From: Cytophagia bacterium
Lineage (GTDB): Bacteria > Bacteroidota > Bacteroidia > Cytophagales > Spirosomataceae
Length of the DNA stretch: 57,287 nucleotides
Assembly: GCA_004293645.1 (NCBI GenBank)
Contig: REAB01000073.1
Location: forward strand, 1-57,287
Direction: 5' to 3'
Below the pieces are notes generated by a model that saw nothing but the letters and a program-made list of their open reading frames with translations, was not told the origin of the DNA and searched no databases. Both the position numbers and the translations under genes were made by a program. Below, one piece after another: positions 1 to 8,109 of this stretch; within the stretch, counting starts at the first letter, position 1; every line of letters starts with the position of its first letter.

Positions 1-391
1 TCCATTGACACAGAAGGATTGAAACTAAGTTAGCCTAATGGATTCATTTACCATGTCGGACTCTTCCAACGAAATCCATTGACACAGAAGGATTGAAACA
101 CAATCACAAAGTACTGAAATTAAAGAAGTTACAAGCTTCCAACGAAATCCATTGACACAGAAGGATTGAAACTCTATAAATTAATTGGCATTGACCAAAG
201 AATATGCCCCTTCCAACGAAATCCATTGACACAGAAGGATTGAAACCGTTGAAAGGATAAAACATACAGGCGACACCGCAAGCTTCCAACGAAATCCATT
301 GACACAGAAGGATTGAAACGAAATAAAAGGCCAGAACGGGGTTGCCGTGTTGGACTTCCAACGAAATCCATTGACACAGAAGGATTGAAAC
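1..391 (+). CRISPR. CRISPR array, right end (5 full repeats plus 1 partial)
   Basis: Five identical 37-bp repeats lie at 63-99, 136-172, 210-246, 283-319 and 355-391, and the last 25 bp of a sixth at 1-25. The repeat begins CTTCCAACGAAATCC and ends AGAAGGATTGAAAC. The five spacers (26-62, 100-135, 173-209, 247-282, 320-354) are 35-37 bp long and unrelated to one another. Each repeat has a short internal inverted repeat, AATCC/GGATT, just before the terminal ATTGAAAC, which is the usual 8-nt crRNA tag of Cas6-processed type I or III systems; this suggests transcription left to right with the leader beyond the left edge. The array continues off the window and no cas gene is visible, so the subtype cannot be set. 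Confidence 0.97.
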
Positions 392-552
392 TACTGCTGA
401 AAACCCGCGTAGCTGCGCTTAAAGCGCATTTTATTGGCATCCCAGTCTTTGGTCCTGACTTTTTCCTTGGTAAAGTACCGAAACTGGTACTTACTGTAAT
501 TAAAGAAAAGGTAGATGGGGGCTTTCCCATCGGTGTCTGTTTTCTCGGTAAC
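391..552 (-). pseudogene. Remnant of a tyrosine recombinase arm-DNA-binding domain
   Basis: On the minus strand an open stretch of about 52 codons reads ...DGKAPIYLFFNY..., then QFRYFTKEKV..TKDWD, then FKRSYAGFQQ and a stop. This spacing (APIYL, then a beta strand ending in a basic T-E-K segment, then W-D, then a basic R-S-Y) matches the N-terminal arm-DNA-binding domain of Bacteroidota phage/transposon integrases. There is no start codon in frame and no catalytic domain. The TAG stop is created by the first base of the CRISPR repeat, so the fragment ends exactly at the array. The other end runs into a GC-rich palindrome. Family assignment rests on pattern recognition only. Confidence 0.5.
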
Positions 553-553
553 G

Positions 554-755
554 AGCGGCCCGCCGCAGCGGTTTGAATCTAATTTCTTTCATAATCCCTT
601 GATAGTTAAAAATCAGACCGCCGAAGCGGTTGCACCAAACATATTTGCCGGGCCGCCGGAGCGGTGTGAGTTTTTTTTAGCTTTGGTGTGAGAATTGGGT
701 ACGCAAATAGCCACAAATCCATCCGCATCAAGGGGCGGTGCGCCGCTGCGAGGCG
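554..755. repeat. Cluster of four short GC-rich palindromic elements
   Basis: Four related GC-rich words sit in otherwise AT-rich DNA between the CRISPR array and the tRNA genes: 554-572, 616-631, 647-665 and 732-755. The first three share a CCGCCG(C/A/G)AGCGGT core and the fourth contains GCGCCGCTGCGA. Related words occur at 2244, 7538, 33384, 43930, 51124 and 56436. No gene is seen between 553 and 832. Confidence 0.6.
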
Positions 756-832
756 TATAAACAAAAAAGCCCCCAAACAGCCTGTAAAGGCATATCTGAG
801 GACTTTTATGTGTGTTTTAAATCACTTAAAAG

Positions 833-906
833 TGATCCCATTTGGACTCGAACCAAAGACCGACAGATTAGAAATCTGTTGCTCTATCCAACTGAGCTAT
901 GGGACC
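833..906 (-). tRNA. tRNA-Arg (anticodon TCT)
   Basis: The minus strand folds into a full cloverleaf of 74 nt: acceptor arms GGTCCCA and TGGGATC (one G-T pair), discriminator A, anticodon stem ACAGA/TCTGT with loop TTTCTAA giving anticodon TCT, and a T loop TTCGAGT. The CCA end is not encoded. It is the last of three tRNAs reading leftwards from about 1160. Confidence 0.95.
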
Positions 907-950
907 AAAAAAATAGTCGTCAGTCAGTGTCGGTTAGTGTTTTAATGAAT

Positions 951-980
951 AAACAACTATTGACTATGACTGACGACTTA
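951..980. repeat. Heptad-repeat tract between tRNA-Arg and tRNA-Pro
   Basis: The sequence has a 7-bp period built on a (T)GACTA-like word, for example TTGACTA followed by TGACTGA. It belongs with the other heptad tracts in this window (2219, 7461, 8081, 9529, 10755, 56420). Confidence 0.5.
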
Positions 981-985
981 CTGGG

Positions 986-1059
986 TCGGGGTGGCAGGAT
1001 TCGAACCTACGACCTCCTGCTCCCAAAGCAGGCGCGATACCGGGCTACGCTACACCCCG
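986..1059 (-). tRNA. tRNA-Pro (anticodon TGG)
   Basis: A 74-nt cloverleaf on the minus strand with perfect acceptor stem CGGGGTG/CACCCCG, discriminator A, anticodon stem CCTGC/GCAGG with loop TTTGGGA (anticodon TGG) and T loop TTCGAAT. The CCA end is not encoded. Confidence 0.96.
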
Positions 1060-1072
1060 AAAAACTCAAGTG

Positions 1073-1159
1073 CGGAGGGAGAGGGATTCGAACCCTCGGT
1101 ACCGTTTCCAGTACGGCAGTTTAGCAAACTGCTGGTTTCAGCCACTCACCCATCTCTCC
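1073..1159 (-). tRNA. tRNA-Ser (anticodon GCT)
   Basis: An 87-nt class II tRNA on the minus strand with a long variable arm (GTACTGG..CGGTAC type), anticodon stem GCAGT/ACTGC with loop TTGCTAA (anticodon GCT), T loop TTCGAAT and discriminator G. The acceptor arms GGAGAGA and TCCCTCC pair except at position 5-68, which is A opposite C. It is the first gene of the three-tRNA run. Confidence 0.95.
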
Positions 1160-1175
1160 GAGCTGAATTGGAGTG

Positions 1176-1183
1176 CAAATATA
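1176..1183 (-). promoter_or_regulatory. Probable -7 box of the tRNA-Ser/Pro/Arg run
   Basis: The minus strand reads TATATTTG, a full match to the Bacteroidota -7 consensus TAnnTTTG, about 17 nt before the tRNA-Ser 5' end. A weak ATTG lies about 21 nt further upstream in place of the -33 TTTG. Confidence 0.45.
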
Positions 1184-1287
1184 GCGGTTTGGTTTGGATT
1201 GGCGCAATGTTTTCAATAAAAAAATCAGATTATTTATTAAAAAAAATAACGCAAAAACGTTACTCAGCTCAAAATCAACCAATAACG

Positions 1288-2136
1288 TTACTTACCGCAG
1301 TCTTTCAATACTTTGGTGTGGTTCACAATGTAGGCCCCATCGTTGGCTTCTTTGGCCAGTTTCAAGCCTTTTTCGGCATCGCCAATGGCTACGTCGCATT
1401 TGCCAATTTTGGCCGCAATTTTACCACGCAAAAAGTAAGTCCAGTATTTCTGGTCTTTTTCAACTACTTTGCTTGCCCACTCGTAGGCTTGTTGCAAATC
1501 GCGGTTGGTGTCGTAGTAATAGTTGGCAGCCGCCGAGTACGTGTCGGCACTGACGGTAGCAGCGGTGGTTTTTTCTTTTATTTCGGCCATTATCTGCGCA
1601 TCTGGGTCGTGAGATACGGTAAATTTGGCTTGGGCATTTTCCCAACGAATGGTAATTTTGGCCGAAGTAGGCGTAAAATCAGTAAATTCCATTGTAAAAT
1701 GCTCTTCTGATTTAGCCAATTTTTCGGCTTTTACTTTAACGCGCAATGCGTCATCGGCCTCTTTGTAATCGTAAGCTCCCCACTGATTGGGATTTTTGCT
1801 CAAAATAATGGTCCATTCGCCTTCGGCAGGAATGGTAAACAATCCATAAGTGCCTGCGGCTATTTTTTTGCCTTCAATCATTACCTCTTGCGAAAAAGTG
1901 AGGTTCGGAATTTTGTTGGCACCCGTGCGCCATACGCTCCCGTAAGCGGCCAATGGCGTGCCAAACATTTTGCGGCCCCTAAGCGACGGGCGGCTGTATT
2001 CAATACTTACTTTGGCCAAACCTACCCCCTGCGACACCGTAGCCGAGGGACTGGGAGAGGGCGTGTTGATTTGGGCTTGAATACTAAACGACGCAACGGC
2101 GGCTAAGGCGAGCGTAAAAAAAAGTTGGGTTTTCAT
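1288..2136 (-). CDS. DUF2911 family secreted protein
   Basis: A 282-residue protein of the DUF2911 family, a Bacteroidota family of unknown biochemical role. The start at 2136 is preferred over an upstream in-frame start at 2232 because it puts a clean signal peptide at the N-terminus (MKTQLFFTLALAAVASFSIQAQ-like: K, then a hydrophobic core, then AQ). Family signatures are the VSIEYSRPSLRGRKMFG block, the WRTGANKIPNLTFS block and GTYGLFTIP. The C-terminal 70 residues look like a helical TPR-type tail (NYYYDTNRDLQQAYEWASKV), common in longer members. Acts outside the cytoplasm. It stands alone between the tRNAs and a hairpin-containing gap. Confidence 0.88.
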   Translation of the reverse strand: MKTQLFFTLALAAVASFSIQAQINTPSPSPSATVSQGVGLAKVSIEYSRPSLRGRKMFGTPLAAYGSVWRTGANKIPNLTFSQEVMIEGKKIAAGTYGLFTIPAEGEWTIILSKNPNQWGAYDYKEADDALRVKVKAEKLAKSEEHFTMEFTDFTPTSAKITIRWENAQAKFTVSHDPDAQIMAEIKEKTTAATVSADTYSAAANYYYDTNRDLQQAYEWASKVVEKDQKYWTYFLRGKIAAKIGKCDVAIGDAEKGLKLAKEANDGAYIVNHTKVLKDCGK

Positions 2137-2477
2137 ACAAAATGAATTGAAAGTTGGTTGAAATGGCAAAAGTCCATATTTTTCTACATAAATCAACCAT
2201 TTTGAGTGTACAAATAAGTAGTCATTGGCCAATAGTCATTTGTCCGCACGGGCGAGCAACTGCAACGAATTAATACATTTGCAAATAATTGCCAGTAAAT
2301 ACTTACTATACAAGGAGTTATTGCTATTATCTCGTTTTAGTTTATTTTTTTGCGCATTTTCAATTCTTTGGCACGATTTTGAATGGTATTACTGACATAT
2401 CTATCTTGTAGATATTCAAGATAAATTATTTATGGGTTAGGGTAGTACATAAATGCTGCTCGCTTTGCGAGCGGCAT
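2137..2477. other. Intergenic stretch with repeats and a hairpin, no gene seen
   Basis: This 341-bp gap holds a heptad-repeat tract at 2219-2246 that runs into a GC-rich word (CCGCACGGGCG at 2244-2254), a 7-bp inverted repeat TATCTTG/CAAGATA at 2402-2423, and a strong hairpin at 2449-2481. No open frame with protein-like content was found. Confidence 0.5.
2219..2246. repeat. Heptad-repeat tract
   Basis: Four 7-bp units in register: TAGTCAT, TGGCCAA, TAGTCAT and TTGTCCG. The last unit merges with a GC-rich CCGCACGGGCG word, the same junction seen inside rsmA. Confidence 0.6.
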
Positions 2478-2481
2478 TTAT
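2449..2481. terminator. Bidirectional hairpin terminator
   Basis: Arms ATAAATGC.GCTCGC and GCGAGC.GCATTTAT close over a 3-nt loop, a 14-bp stem with one mismatch. On the plus strand it is followed by a T-rich run; on the minus strand it overlaps the stop codon of the YihY-family gene at 2478. It most likely ends that transcript. Confidence 0.7.
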
Positions 2482-3404
2482 TTTTTCCTTTCTTGTCGGT
2501 ATTGGTATTTTACCTTCCAAATGCTCACATTCAACTCAAAACCAAAAATGAGCAACAACGCCACCAAATAAAACCAAATCATGAGTGCAATAATAGTACC
2601 AATGGAGCCATATAGCTTGTTATAAGAGGCAAATTGGGACAAATAAACCGAGAAACCGTAGGTGGCCAAAATGATAAGAAACGAAGCTACCACCGCGCCA
2701 AAATTAAAAAATCGCCAGCCGTGTTTGAGACTGGGCGCAAAACGGTAAATAATTGAAACGGCCACCAAGAATGTACAAAACATGACTCCGTAACGCAAAA
2801 AACCAAGCAGAAAAATGGTAGATTCATCGGCTAAAAAGACCGTATCTTTCAGAAAACCAATTAGTAAGCCCGCTACAATAATAACCAAAATAGCCAACAC
2901 CAACACCACCGACAGCATGAGCGTTAGTAACAAAGACGTGGCGCGGGTTCTAAAATAACCTCTTTTTTTGACCGTTTGGTTGGCCATATTGAAGGCAGTC
3001 ATGAGTGCGCCCATACCGCTGGTAGAGGTAATGAGTGCCAAGATAAAACCAAACGACAAAATTCCGCCCTGTCGGCGGCTTACGATGTCGTAGATGGTAG
3101 CGGCGGCAAACTCGTAGAGCGGCTTCGGAATAACATCGTGCAGAAAGGTCATAATCTGAACGTCTAACTGCGGAATAGGCGCGTAGGGAATGAGCGTGAA
3201 GAAAAAAAGCGTGGCAGGAAACACCGCCAACGTAAAATTATAAGCCACTGCCGCCGCCCGCTGGTCAATGTCATAAAACAAGATTTTTTCGAGTAACAGC
3301 GTTATAATTTCGGCCAATGAAACCGATTTTTCAAAAAAACGCTTGGCGCACCAGTGCGATTTAAGCCACTTCCAAAGTGGCGATTCCAACCAGTTGTTCA
3401 ACAT
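2478..3404 (-). CDS. YihY/BrkB family inner membrane protein
   Basis: A 308-residue protein of the YihY/virulence factor BrkB family (formerly called RNase BN by mistake). The family motif region RAAAVAYNFTLAVFPATLFF at about residues 49-68 is present, followed by hydrophobic segments near 60-80, 115-135, 150-180, 195-220, 230-255 and 265-295, consistent with about six membrane spans. The substrate is unknown; family members are proposed to be transporters or lipid-related. The start lies 8 nt after the histidine kinase stop, so the two genes probably form one transcript. The stop codon lies in a hairpin terminator. Confidence 0.9.
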   Translation of the reverse strand: MLNNWLESPLWKWLKSHWCAKRFFEKSVSLAEIITLLLEKILFYDIDQRAAAVAYNFTLAVFPATLFFFTLIPYAPIPQLDVQIMTFLHDVIPKPLYEFAAATIYDIVSRRQGGILSFGFILALITSTSGMGALMTAFNMANQTVKKRGYFRTRATSLLLTLMLSVVLVLAILVIIVAGLLIGFLKDTVFLADESTIFLLGFLRYGVMFCTFLVAVSIIYRFAPSLKHGWRFFNFGAVVASFLIILATYGFSVYLSQFASYNKLYGSIGTIIALMIWFYLVALLLIFGFELNVSIWKVKYQYRQERKK

Positions 3405-3412
3405 AAAAATAG

Positions 3413-6400
3413 TTAATTTATCGCCATTGTTTCCAAATACAACTGGTATTCGCGGAGAAAAACTTGAAACGCTTGGTCCAACTGGGGCAGGTCGTGGGCC
3501 AAGGTACTGGTGTCGTTTGTTTTGAGTTTGGCCTCCCCTATCCGCGCCATTTCGGCCACCCTTGCCACGCCAATCGTACCCGCGCTCCCCTTGATGGTGT
3601 GCAAATTGCTCTTCACGGTGGCAATGTCGCCCGTGGCAAAGGCCGCCAACGCGCCATTGACCAATTCGGTAGATTCAATTACAAACTCTTCAAAAATTGA
3701 AACCACCAGCTCCATGCCACCCAAGCCCAGCAGTTGTTTCACCACCTCGTCGTCTATAACGGGTATCGCCATTTCTTGGGGCGTTGGCAATGGTTTCTGG
3801 GGTATTATTTCCCCATTTTCCTTCGCTTTATTGGCCTCCATCAACTCCTTTATTTTTTGGATAAGTACCTGAGCGCGAATGGGTTTTGGCACGTATTCGT
3901 CCATACCTTGGCTCAAAAAACGGGCGCGGTCTTCTTTCATAGAATAAGCCGTCATGGCTACAATGGGCGGCAAATATTTCCCAAACTGCGCCCGCAGCCG
4001 CTGCGTGGTTTCGATGCCGTCCATGTCGGGCATCTGAATATCCATCAAAATAACGTCATAATATTTTTTGGCAATATCATGCGTTTGCATTACCAATTCG
4101 ATGGCGCGTTTGCCGCTTTCGGCGGTATCTACCACGCAGCCCGCCTTTCGCAAAATCTCACTGGCCACTTTGCGATTCACAAAATTGTCGTCCACCAGCA
4201 AGATTGTGGGCGCGTATTGTTTCAAAAAATTTTCAATGTGTATTTCTTGGGCTTTGTTTTGTTGCTGCGTGGGACTAATGATGGTTTCTTTGGTTTCAAA
4301 AGTAAACCAAAACGTACTGCCCGCGCCCCACTCCGACTCTACTCCAATTTCGCCCTTCATCAATCGGCAGAGTTCCTTTGAAATGGCCAAACCCAGCCCA
4401 GTTCCACCAAATGTCTTGCGCGACGAGGTGTCCACCTGACTAAACGCATTGAAAAGCAATTTTAGGTTTTCGGGCGTTATGCCAATGCCCGAGTCGCGGA
4501 CTTCGACCTTGATTTTATGAAACTTACCCTTCACCCACACGTTTTTAACGTTCAAACTCACCCTGCCATTTTCGGTAAATTTAAGGGCATTGGAGGTCAG
4601 GTTAGACAAAATCTGTAACAGCCGCGTTTGGTCGGCAATGATAAACTGCGGCAACGTTTGGTCAAAATGATACGCCAAATGCACATTTTTATTCTTGGCC
4701 GTTTGCGAAAACAAAGCCGTCAGTTTGTCAAAAATTTCTTGCAACGAAACGGGTGCTTCGTTCAAGGCCATTTTTCCTGCTTCAATTTTGGATAAGTCCA
4801 GAATGTCGTTCAGAATATTGAGCAGCGTTTCAGACGACCGCCGAATGGTTTGCACGTAATCTTTCTGCTCTACGTTGAGCGGCGTTTCGTTGAGCAGGTC
4901 TATCATGCCAATCACGCCGTTCATGGGCGTTCTGATTTCGTGGCTCATGTTGGCCAAAAACCGTTCTTTGACTTTGAGCGAGCGTTCGGCTTCGTCTTTG
5001 GCCTTTACAAGTTCGAGTTCGTTGCGCTTAAACTCGGTTACATCGCGGGCAAGTGCCGCCATAATGGCCGCGCCGTCGTTGTCTCGTAGCAACAACATAT
5101 TGAACATAAATTGCCGCACACTACCATCTTTTACGCGCAAATCTGCCTCAAAGTTCCGAATACTTTTGTCGCGCCTTGCTCGCACCAATGCCTTGTGAAT
5201 GAGCTGCTTATCAACAAAATACTTGACAATATTCGACCCCAGCACCTCCTCCATAGTATAGCCTGTTCGTTTCAATACCGACGGACTTATCATTGTAATG
5301 ATACCCGTGCGGTCGGTGCGCACATAAATATCTTGCAGGTTTACAAATATGCCCCTAAATTTTTCTTCGCTTTGGCGCAAAGCCAGTTCCGTGAGTTTGC
5401 GCGAGGTAATGTCGCGGGCTACGCCCGATACTTCTTCGATAACGCCGCTCGAAAGCAAAATAGGGTTTAGGCTAAATTCGAGCCACATTTCGCCTTTTTG
5501 GACCAAATTGAGGCGTATTTCAAACCCTTGCGGCTGCCCCCGAAACGCCAACCGATAGCGTTCTTCCAATTGACGGCGGTTTTCTACGCTCATCATTTGC
5601 CAGCCCAATCGCTCAGTACTGACATTCAGAGCGGGCGTAGTGCGGAGGTGTTCTTGAATAAACTCAGCGTAGTTTTTATTGAAAGAAGTCAGTTGAAAAG
5701 AACGGCTCACCGACCAAATCAAATAAATACTACTGTCAAAAATGGCGTTTAGGCGGGCAGTTTGGCGGTTGAGTTCTACCTCGTTTTGCTTGCGGGCAAT
5801 GGCCACCGCCACCTGTCCAGATATAAACTCCAACAGTTCTAAGTTGCGCGGGCGGTACTGGTCGGCGTTGTGATATGACTTTACGCCAATGATGCCCGTT
5901 ACCCGCTCGCCAATGCGCAACGGCACGCACAACATCACTTTCGGGATTTTGCCGTACATGTACAAGCCTTCTTCTTTGGCCAGCCGCACCATGTCTTCTT
6001 CGTACAAAAACAGCGGCTTATTGGCCCGAATGGCGTATTCGGTGAGGCCATTGCCCAATTTTCTTTTCGTAAAACGCACATTTTGCTTGAAGTATTCGTC
6101 CACGTAATACGGAAAATACATGTAGCTTTTGTTGGGGTCGTAGAGGGCAATAAAAAAATTGCGCACGTCAATTACTTTGCCCAATTCTTCGTGAATCCGC
6201 TCGTAGAGTTCGTCCAAATCTTTGGCCGTAATGGTCCAGTTGGCAATGCTGTAATACAAATTCTGCGACCGCTCAGCCCGCACGCGACTCGTCATGTCGT
6301 GCAAAATATAACGAAACGCCGTGGGTTTTCCGTTGTCGTAGCGGCAGGTTACGCTGCCGTTGAGGTATATCTTTTTGTTGAGTTTACTTTTAAAAGCAGT

Positions 6401-7048
6401 TTCAAAATCAGGCACCCTTTCGCCTTCTTGAATCCGCTGCAATTGGCTCATGGTAGCTTGTACAGAATCTGGCCAAATAACATCAGATAGCCGCAGCGTG
6501 GGCAGCTCGTCGGAACTGTAACCCAACAACTCGCGCCACACCCGATTGACGAAAGTAAATTTACCGTCAATGGTTACCAACTGAATCAAGTCGCTGGTAT
6601 TGTCTATCAAATCTTGCAACTGCGCGTTCGATTTGTTGAGCGCATTAGACACGCGCAGCTTGTTGGTTACGTCTTCGCCCACCAGCACAAACCCTTTCTC
6701 GGCCAACTCAGCATTTTCTCCCAATGCCACCAACGAGTTGATTTGCACCAAACGCACATTGCCATTTTTGGCATAAAGCGGCATATCCCGAAACTCCGAC
6801 AAACCCCCTCGCTCCACCGACTCGGCCAAAAACTGGGTAATTTCGGCGCGTTGGTCAGCTGGTACGAGTCGTTCAAAGAAATTGTGATTGGTGAGTTCGT
6901 AGGCGTGCCAGCCCAGGGCGCGGGTCGTGTAAGGGTTACAATGTTGAATTTGCCCTTCTCCGTCTATTATCAGCGCAATCGAATTGATCTGATTGACAAA
7001 CAATTGGAGGTCGGTCGAAAATGGAATTTGCATGGATTGGTTTTGCAA
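3413..7048 (-). CDS. Multi-PAS/GAF hybrid sensor histidine kinase with receiver and Hpt domains
   Basis: A 1211-residue hybrid kinase. Domain order: PAS at about 15-130, PAS 140-260, GAF 270-420, PAS 430-555, PAS 560-680, a coiled linker, HisKA with MSHEIRTPMNG (phosphate-accepting His703), HATPase with N box around 817-820, G1 DSGIGI at 852-857 and G2 GGTGLGLA at 881-888, a receiver domain (LVDDN at 951-955, Asp1003 in LMDIQMPDMDG, Lys1055) and a C-terminal Hpt domain with His1150 in LHTIKGSAG. All phosphorelay residues are intact, so an internal His-Asp-His relay is expected; the final response regulator is not encoded here. There are no membrane spans, so sensing is probably cytoplasmic. 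It is followed 8 nt later by the YihY-family gene. Confidence 0.95.
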   Translation of the reverse strand: MQNQSMQIPFSTDLQLFVNQINSIALIIDGEGQIQHCNPYTTRALGWHAYELTNHNFFERLVPADQRAEITQFLAESVERGGLSEFRDMPLYAKNGNVRLVQINSLVALGENAELAEKGFVLVGEDVTNKLRVSNALNKSNAQLQDLIDNTSDLIQLVTIDGKFTFVNRVWRELLGYSSDELPTLRLSDVIWPDSVQATMSQLQRIQEGERVPDFETAFKSKLNKKIYLNGSVTCRYDNGKPTAFRYILHDMTSRVRAERSQNLYYSIANWTITAKDLDELYERIHEELGKVIDVRNFFIALYDPNKSYMYFPYYVDEYFKQNVRFTKRKLGNGLTEYAIRANKPLFLYEEDMVRLAKEEGLYMYGKIPKVMLCVPLRIGERVTGIIGVKSYHNADQYRPRNLELLEFISGQVAVAIARKQNEVELNRQTARLNAIFDSSIYLIWSVSRSFQLTSFNKNYAEFIQEHLRTTPALNVSTERLGWQMMSVENRRQLEERYRLAFRGQPQGFEIRLNLVQKGEMWLEFSLNPILLSSGVIEEVSGVARDITSRKLTELALRQSEEKFRGIFVNLQDIYVRTDRTGIITMISPSVLKRTGYTMEEVLGSNIVKYFVDKQLIHKALVRARRDKSIRNFEADLRVKDGSVRQFMFNMLLLRDNDGAAIMAALARDVTEFKRNELELVKAKDEAERSLKVKERFLANMSHEIRTPMNGVIGMIDLLNETPLNVEQKDYVQTIRRSSETLLNILNDILDLSKIEAGKMALNEAPVSLQEIFDKLTALFSQTAKNKNVHLAYHFDQTLPQFIIADQTRLLQILSNLTSNALKFTENGRVSLNVKNVWVKGKFHKIKVEVRDSGIGITPENLKLLFNAFSQVDTSSRKTFGGTGLGLAISKELCRLMKGEIGVESEWGAGSTFWFTFETKETIISPTQQQNKAQEIHIENFLKQYAPTILLVDDNFVNRKVASEILRKAGCVVDTAESGKRAIELVMQTHDIAKKYYDVILMDIQMPDMDGIETTQRLRAQFGKYLPPIVAMTAYSMKEDRARFLSQGMDEYVPKPIRAQVLIQKIKELMEANKAKENGEIIPQKPLPTPQEMAIPVIDDEVVKQLLGLGGMELVVSIFEEFVIESTELVNGALAAFATGDIATVKSNLHTIKGSAGTIGVARVAEMARIGEAKLKTNDTSTLAHDLPQLDQAFQVFLREYQLYLETMAIN

Positions 7049-7100
7049 GTTTAGCCAAATTTAGCGCATTTGGCCAAAAGATTGGGCAGGTGGCCAAAAA

Positions 7101-7108
7101 CAAAAGTA
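7101..7108 (-). promoter_or_regulatory. Possible -7 box for the hybrid kinase gene
   Basis: The minus strand reads TACTTTTG, matching TAnnTTTG, 53 nt before the kinase start codon. No TTTG is found at the expected -33 position, so this is tentative. Confidence 0.3.
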
Positions 7109-7176
7109 ATAAATTCGGCGAATAGCCGTATTTTAGCCGCTCAAATTGTTGTACTCACCAAGCCCGCACCTCCCAA

Positions 7177-8040
7177 ATGAAAGTTAGACCAAAAAAACAC
7201 TTAGGCCAACATTTCTTGCGCGACGTGGACATTGCTCGGCAAATTGTAGCGTTGTTGTCGCACCACAACAACTACCGCACCGTTCTCGAAATTGGGCCAG
7301 GAATGGGTGTTTTGACGCAGTTTTTACTCCAAAACGAAGCCTACCAAACCCACGTCGTTGAACTCGACCGCGAGTCGGTAGTGTATTTAAAGAAGCATTT
7401 CCCCGCCCTCGAAAACCGCATCTACGCCGAAGACTTCTTAAAAATGGATTTGGAGGTGATGGTTAAAGGGGAAGGGTTAAAGGGGAAAGGTGAAAACTCA
7501 AACCTCATAACTCATAACTCAAAACTCATAACTCAAACCGCACGGGCGACCCCGTCAAACATCGCCATCATCGGCAATTTTCCTTATAATATTTCTTCGC
7601 AGATTTTATTCAAAGTACTGGAACACCGCGACTTAGTACCCGAAGTGGTCGGAATGTTTCAGAAAGAAGTGGCGCAGCGCATTGCTTCCAAACCAGGCGG
7701 CAAAGAATACGGTATTTTGAGCGTATTGATGCAGGCTTTTTATGACATTGAGTACGCCTTTACGGTGCCACCCGAGTCGTTCGACCCGCCGCCCAAGGTG
7801 CAGTCGGGGGTGATACGGCTCAAACGCAACGACGTAATGCAGTTGGATTGCGACGAAAAACGTTTTGTACAGGTGGTAAAAACGGCCTTTAATCAACGCC
7901 GAAAAACCCTCCGAAACGCCCTCAAACCATTGGGAACACCCTTTGAACACCCTTTATTAGACTTACGCGCCGAACGCCTCAGCGTAGCCGACTTCGTATT
8001 ATTGACGCAGATGTCTTGTGGTGTAGAAAGTGAAGAGTAA
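7177..8040 (+). CDS. rsmA: 16S rRNA A1518/A1519 dimethyltransferase with a heptad-repeat insertion
   Basis: RsmA/KsgA, which dimethylates two adjacent adenines near the 3' end of 16S rRNA using S-adenosylmethionine. Seen: the N-terminal KKHLGQHFL block, SAM motif VLEIGPGMGVLT at 36-47, acidic motif VELD at 61-64, catalytic motif NFPYNIS at 134-140 and the C-terminal QRRKTLRNAL block. At 287 residues it is longer than the usual 255-265 because of about 33 extra residues (96-128, encoded near 7461-7557) between LKMDLEVM and IAIIGNFPYN. That stretch is low-complexity and is encoded by tandem 7-bp repeats ending in a GC-rich palindrome word. The frame is intact across it, so the enzyme may still work. 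Divergent from the histidine kinase. Confidence 0.95.
   Translation: MKVRPKKHLGQHFLRDVDIARQIVALLSHHNNYRTVLEIGPGMGVLTQFLLQNEAYQTHVVELDRESVVYLKKHFPALENRIYAEDFLKMDLEVMVKGEGLKGKGENSNLITHNSKLITQTARATPSNIAIIGNFPYNISSQILFKVLEHRDLVPEVVGMFQKEVAQRIASKPGGKEYGILSVLMQAFYDIEYAFTVPPESFDPPPKVQSGVIRLKRNDVMQLDCDEKRFVQVVKTAFNQRRKTLRNALKPLGTPFEHPLLDLRAERLSVADFVLLTQMSCGVESEE
7461..7556 (+). repeat. Heptad repeats plus GC-rich word inside rsmA
   Basis: Five purine-rich 7-bp units (GGTTAAA and GGGGAAR alternate, then GGTGAAA), one extra base, six CTCAWAM-type units (CTCAAAC, CTCATAA and variants, 7497-7538) and then the GC-rich CCGCACGGGCGACCCC word (7538-7553). The whole insert preserves the reading frame. Confidence 0.85.
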
Positions 8041-8080
8041 GGGGATATGGTGTACGGAATAAAGGGGGCAAGGAGTATGA

Positions 8081-8108
8081 TATTTGCTATTTGATATTTG
8101 TTATTTGA
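8081..8108 (+). repeat. Four TATTTGN heptads directly before mgtE
   Basis: Four perfect 7-bp units of the form TATTTGN occupy 8081-8108, immediately upstream of the ATG at 8110. They take the place where a ribosome binding region would lie. Confidence 0.85.
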
Positions 8109-8109
8109 T

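Noticed and set aside
104..530. Minus-strand frames of 85 and 118 codons across the CRISPR array
   Set aside because: They repeat the translated CRISPR repeat (NPSVSMDFVG) several times; no real gene. The only coding trace is the integrase fragment in another frame at 391-552.
991..1710. Plus-strand 239-codon frame over tRNA-Ser and the DUF2911 gene
   Set aside because: It crosses two tRNA genes and is antisense to a protein with a clear signal peptide and family motifs.
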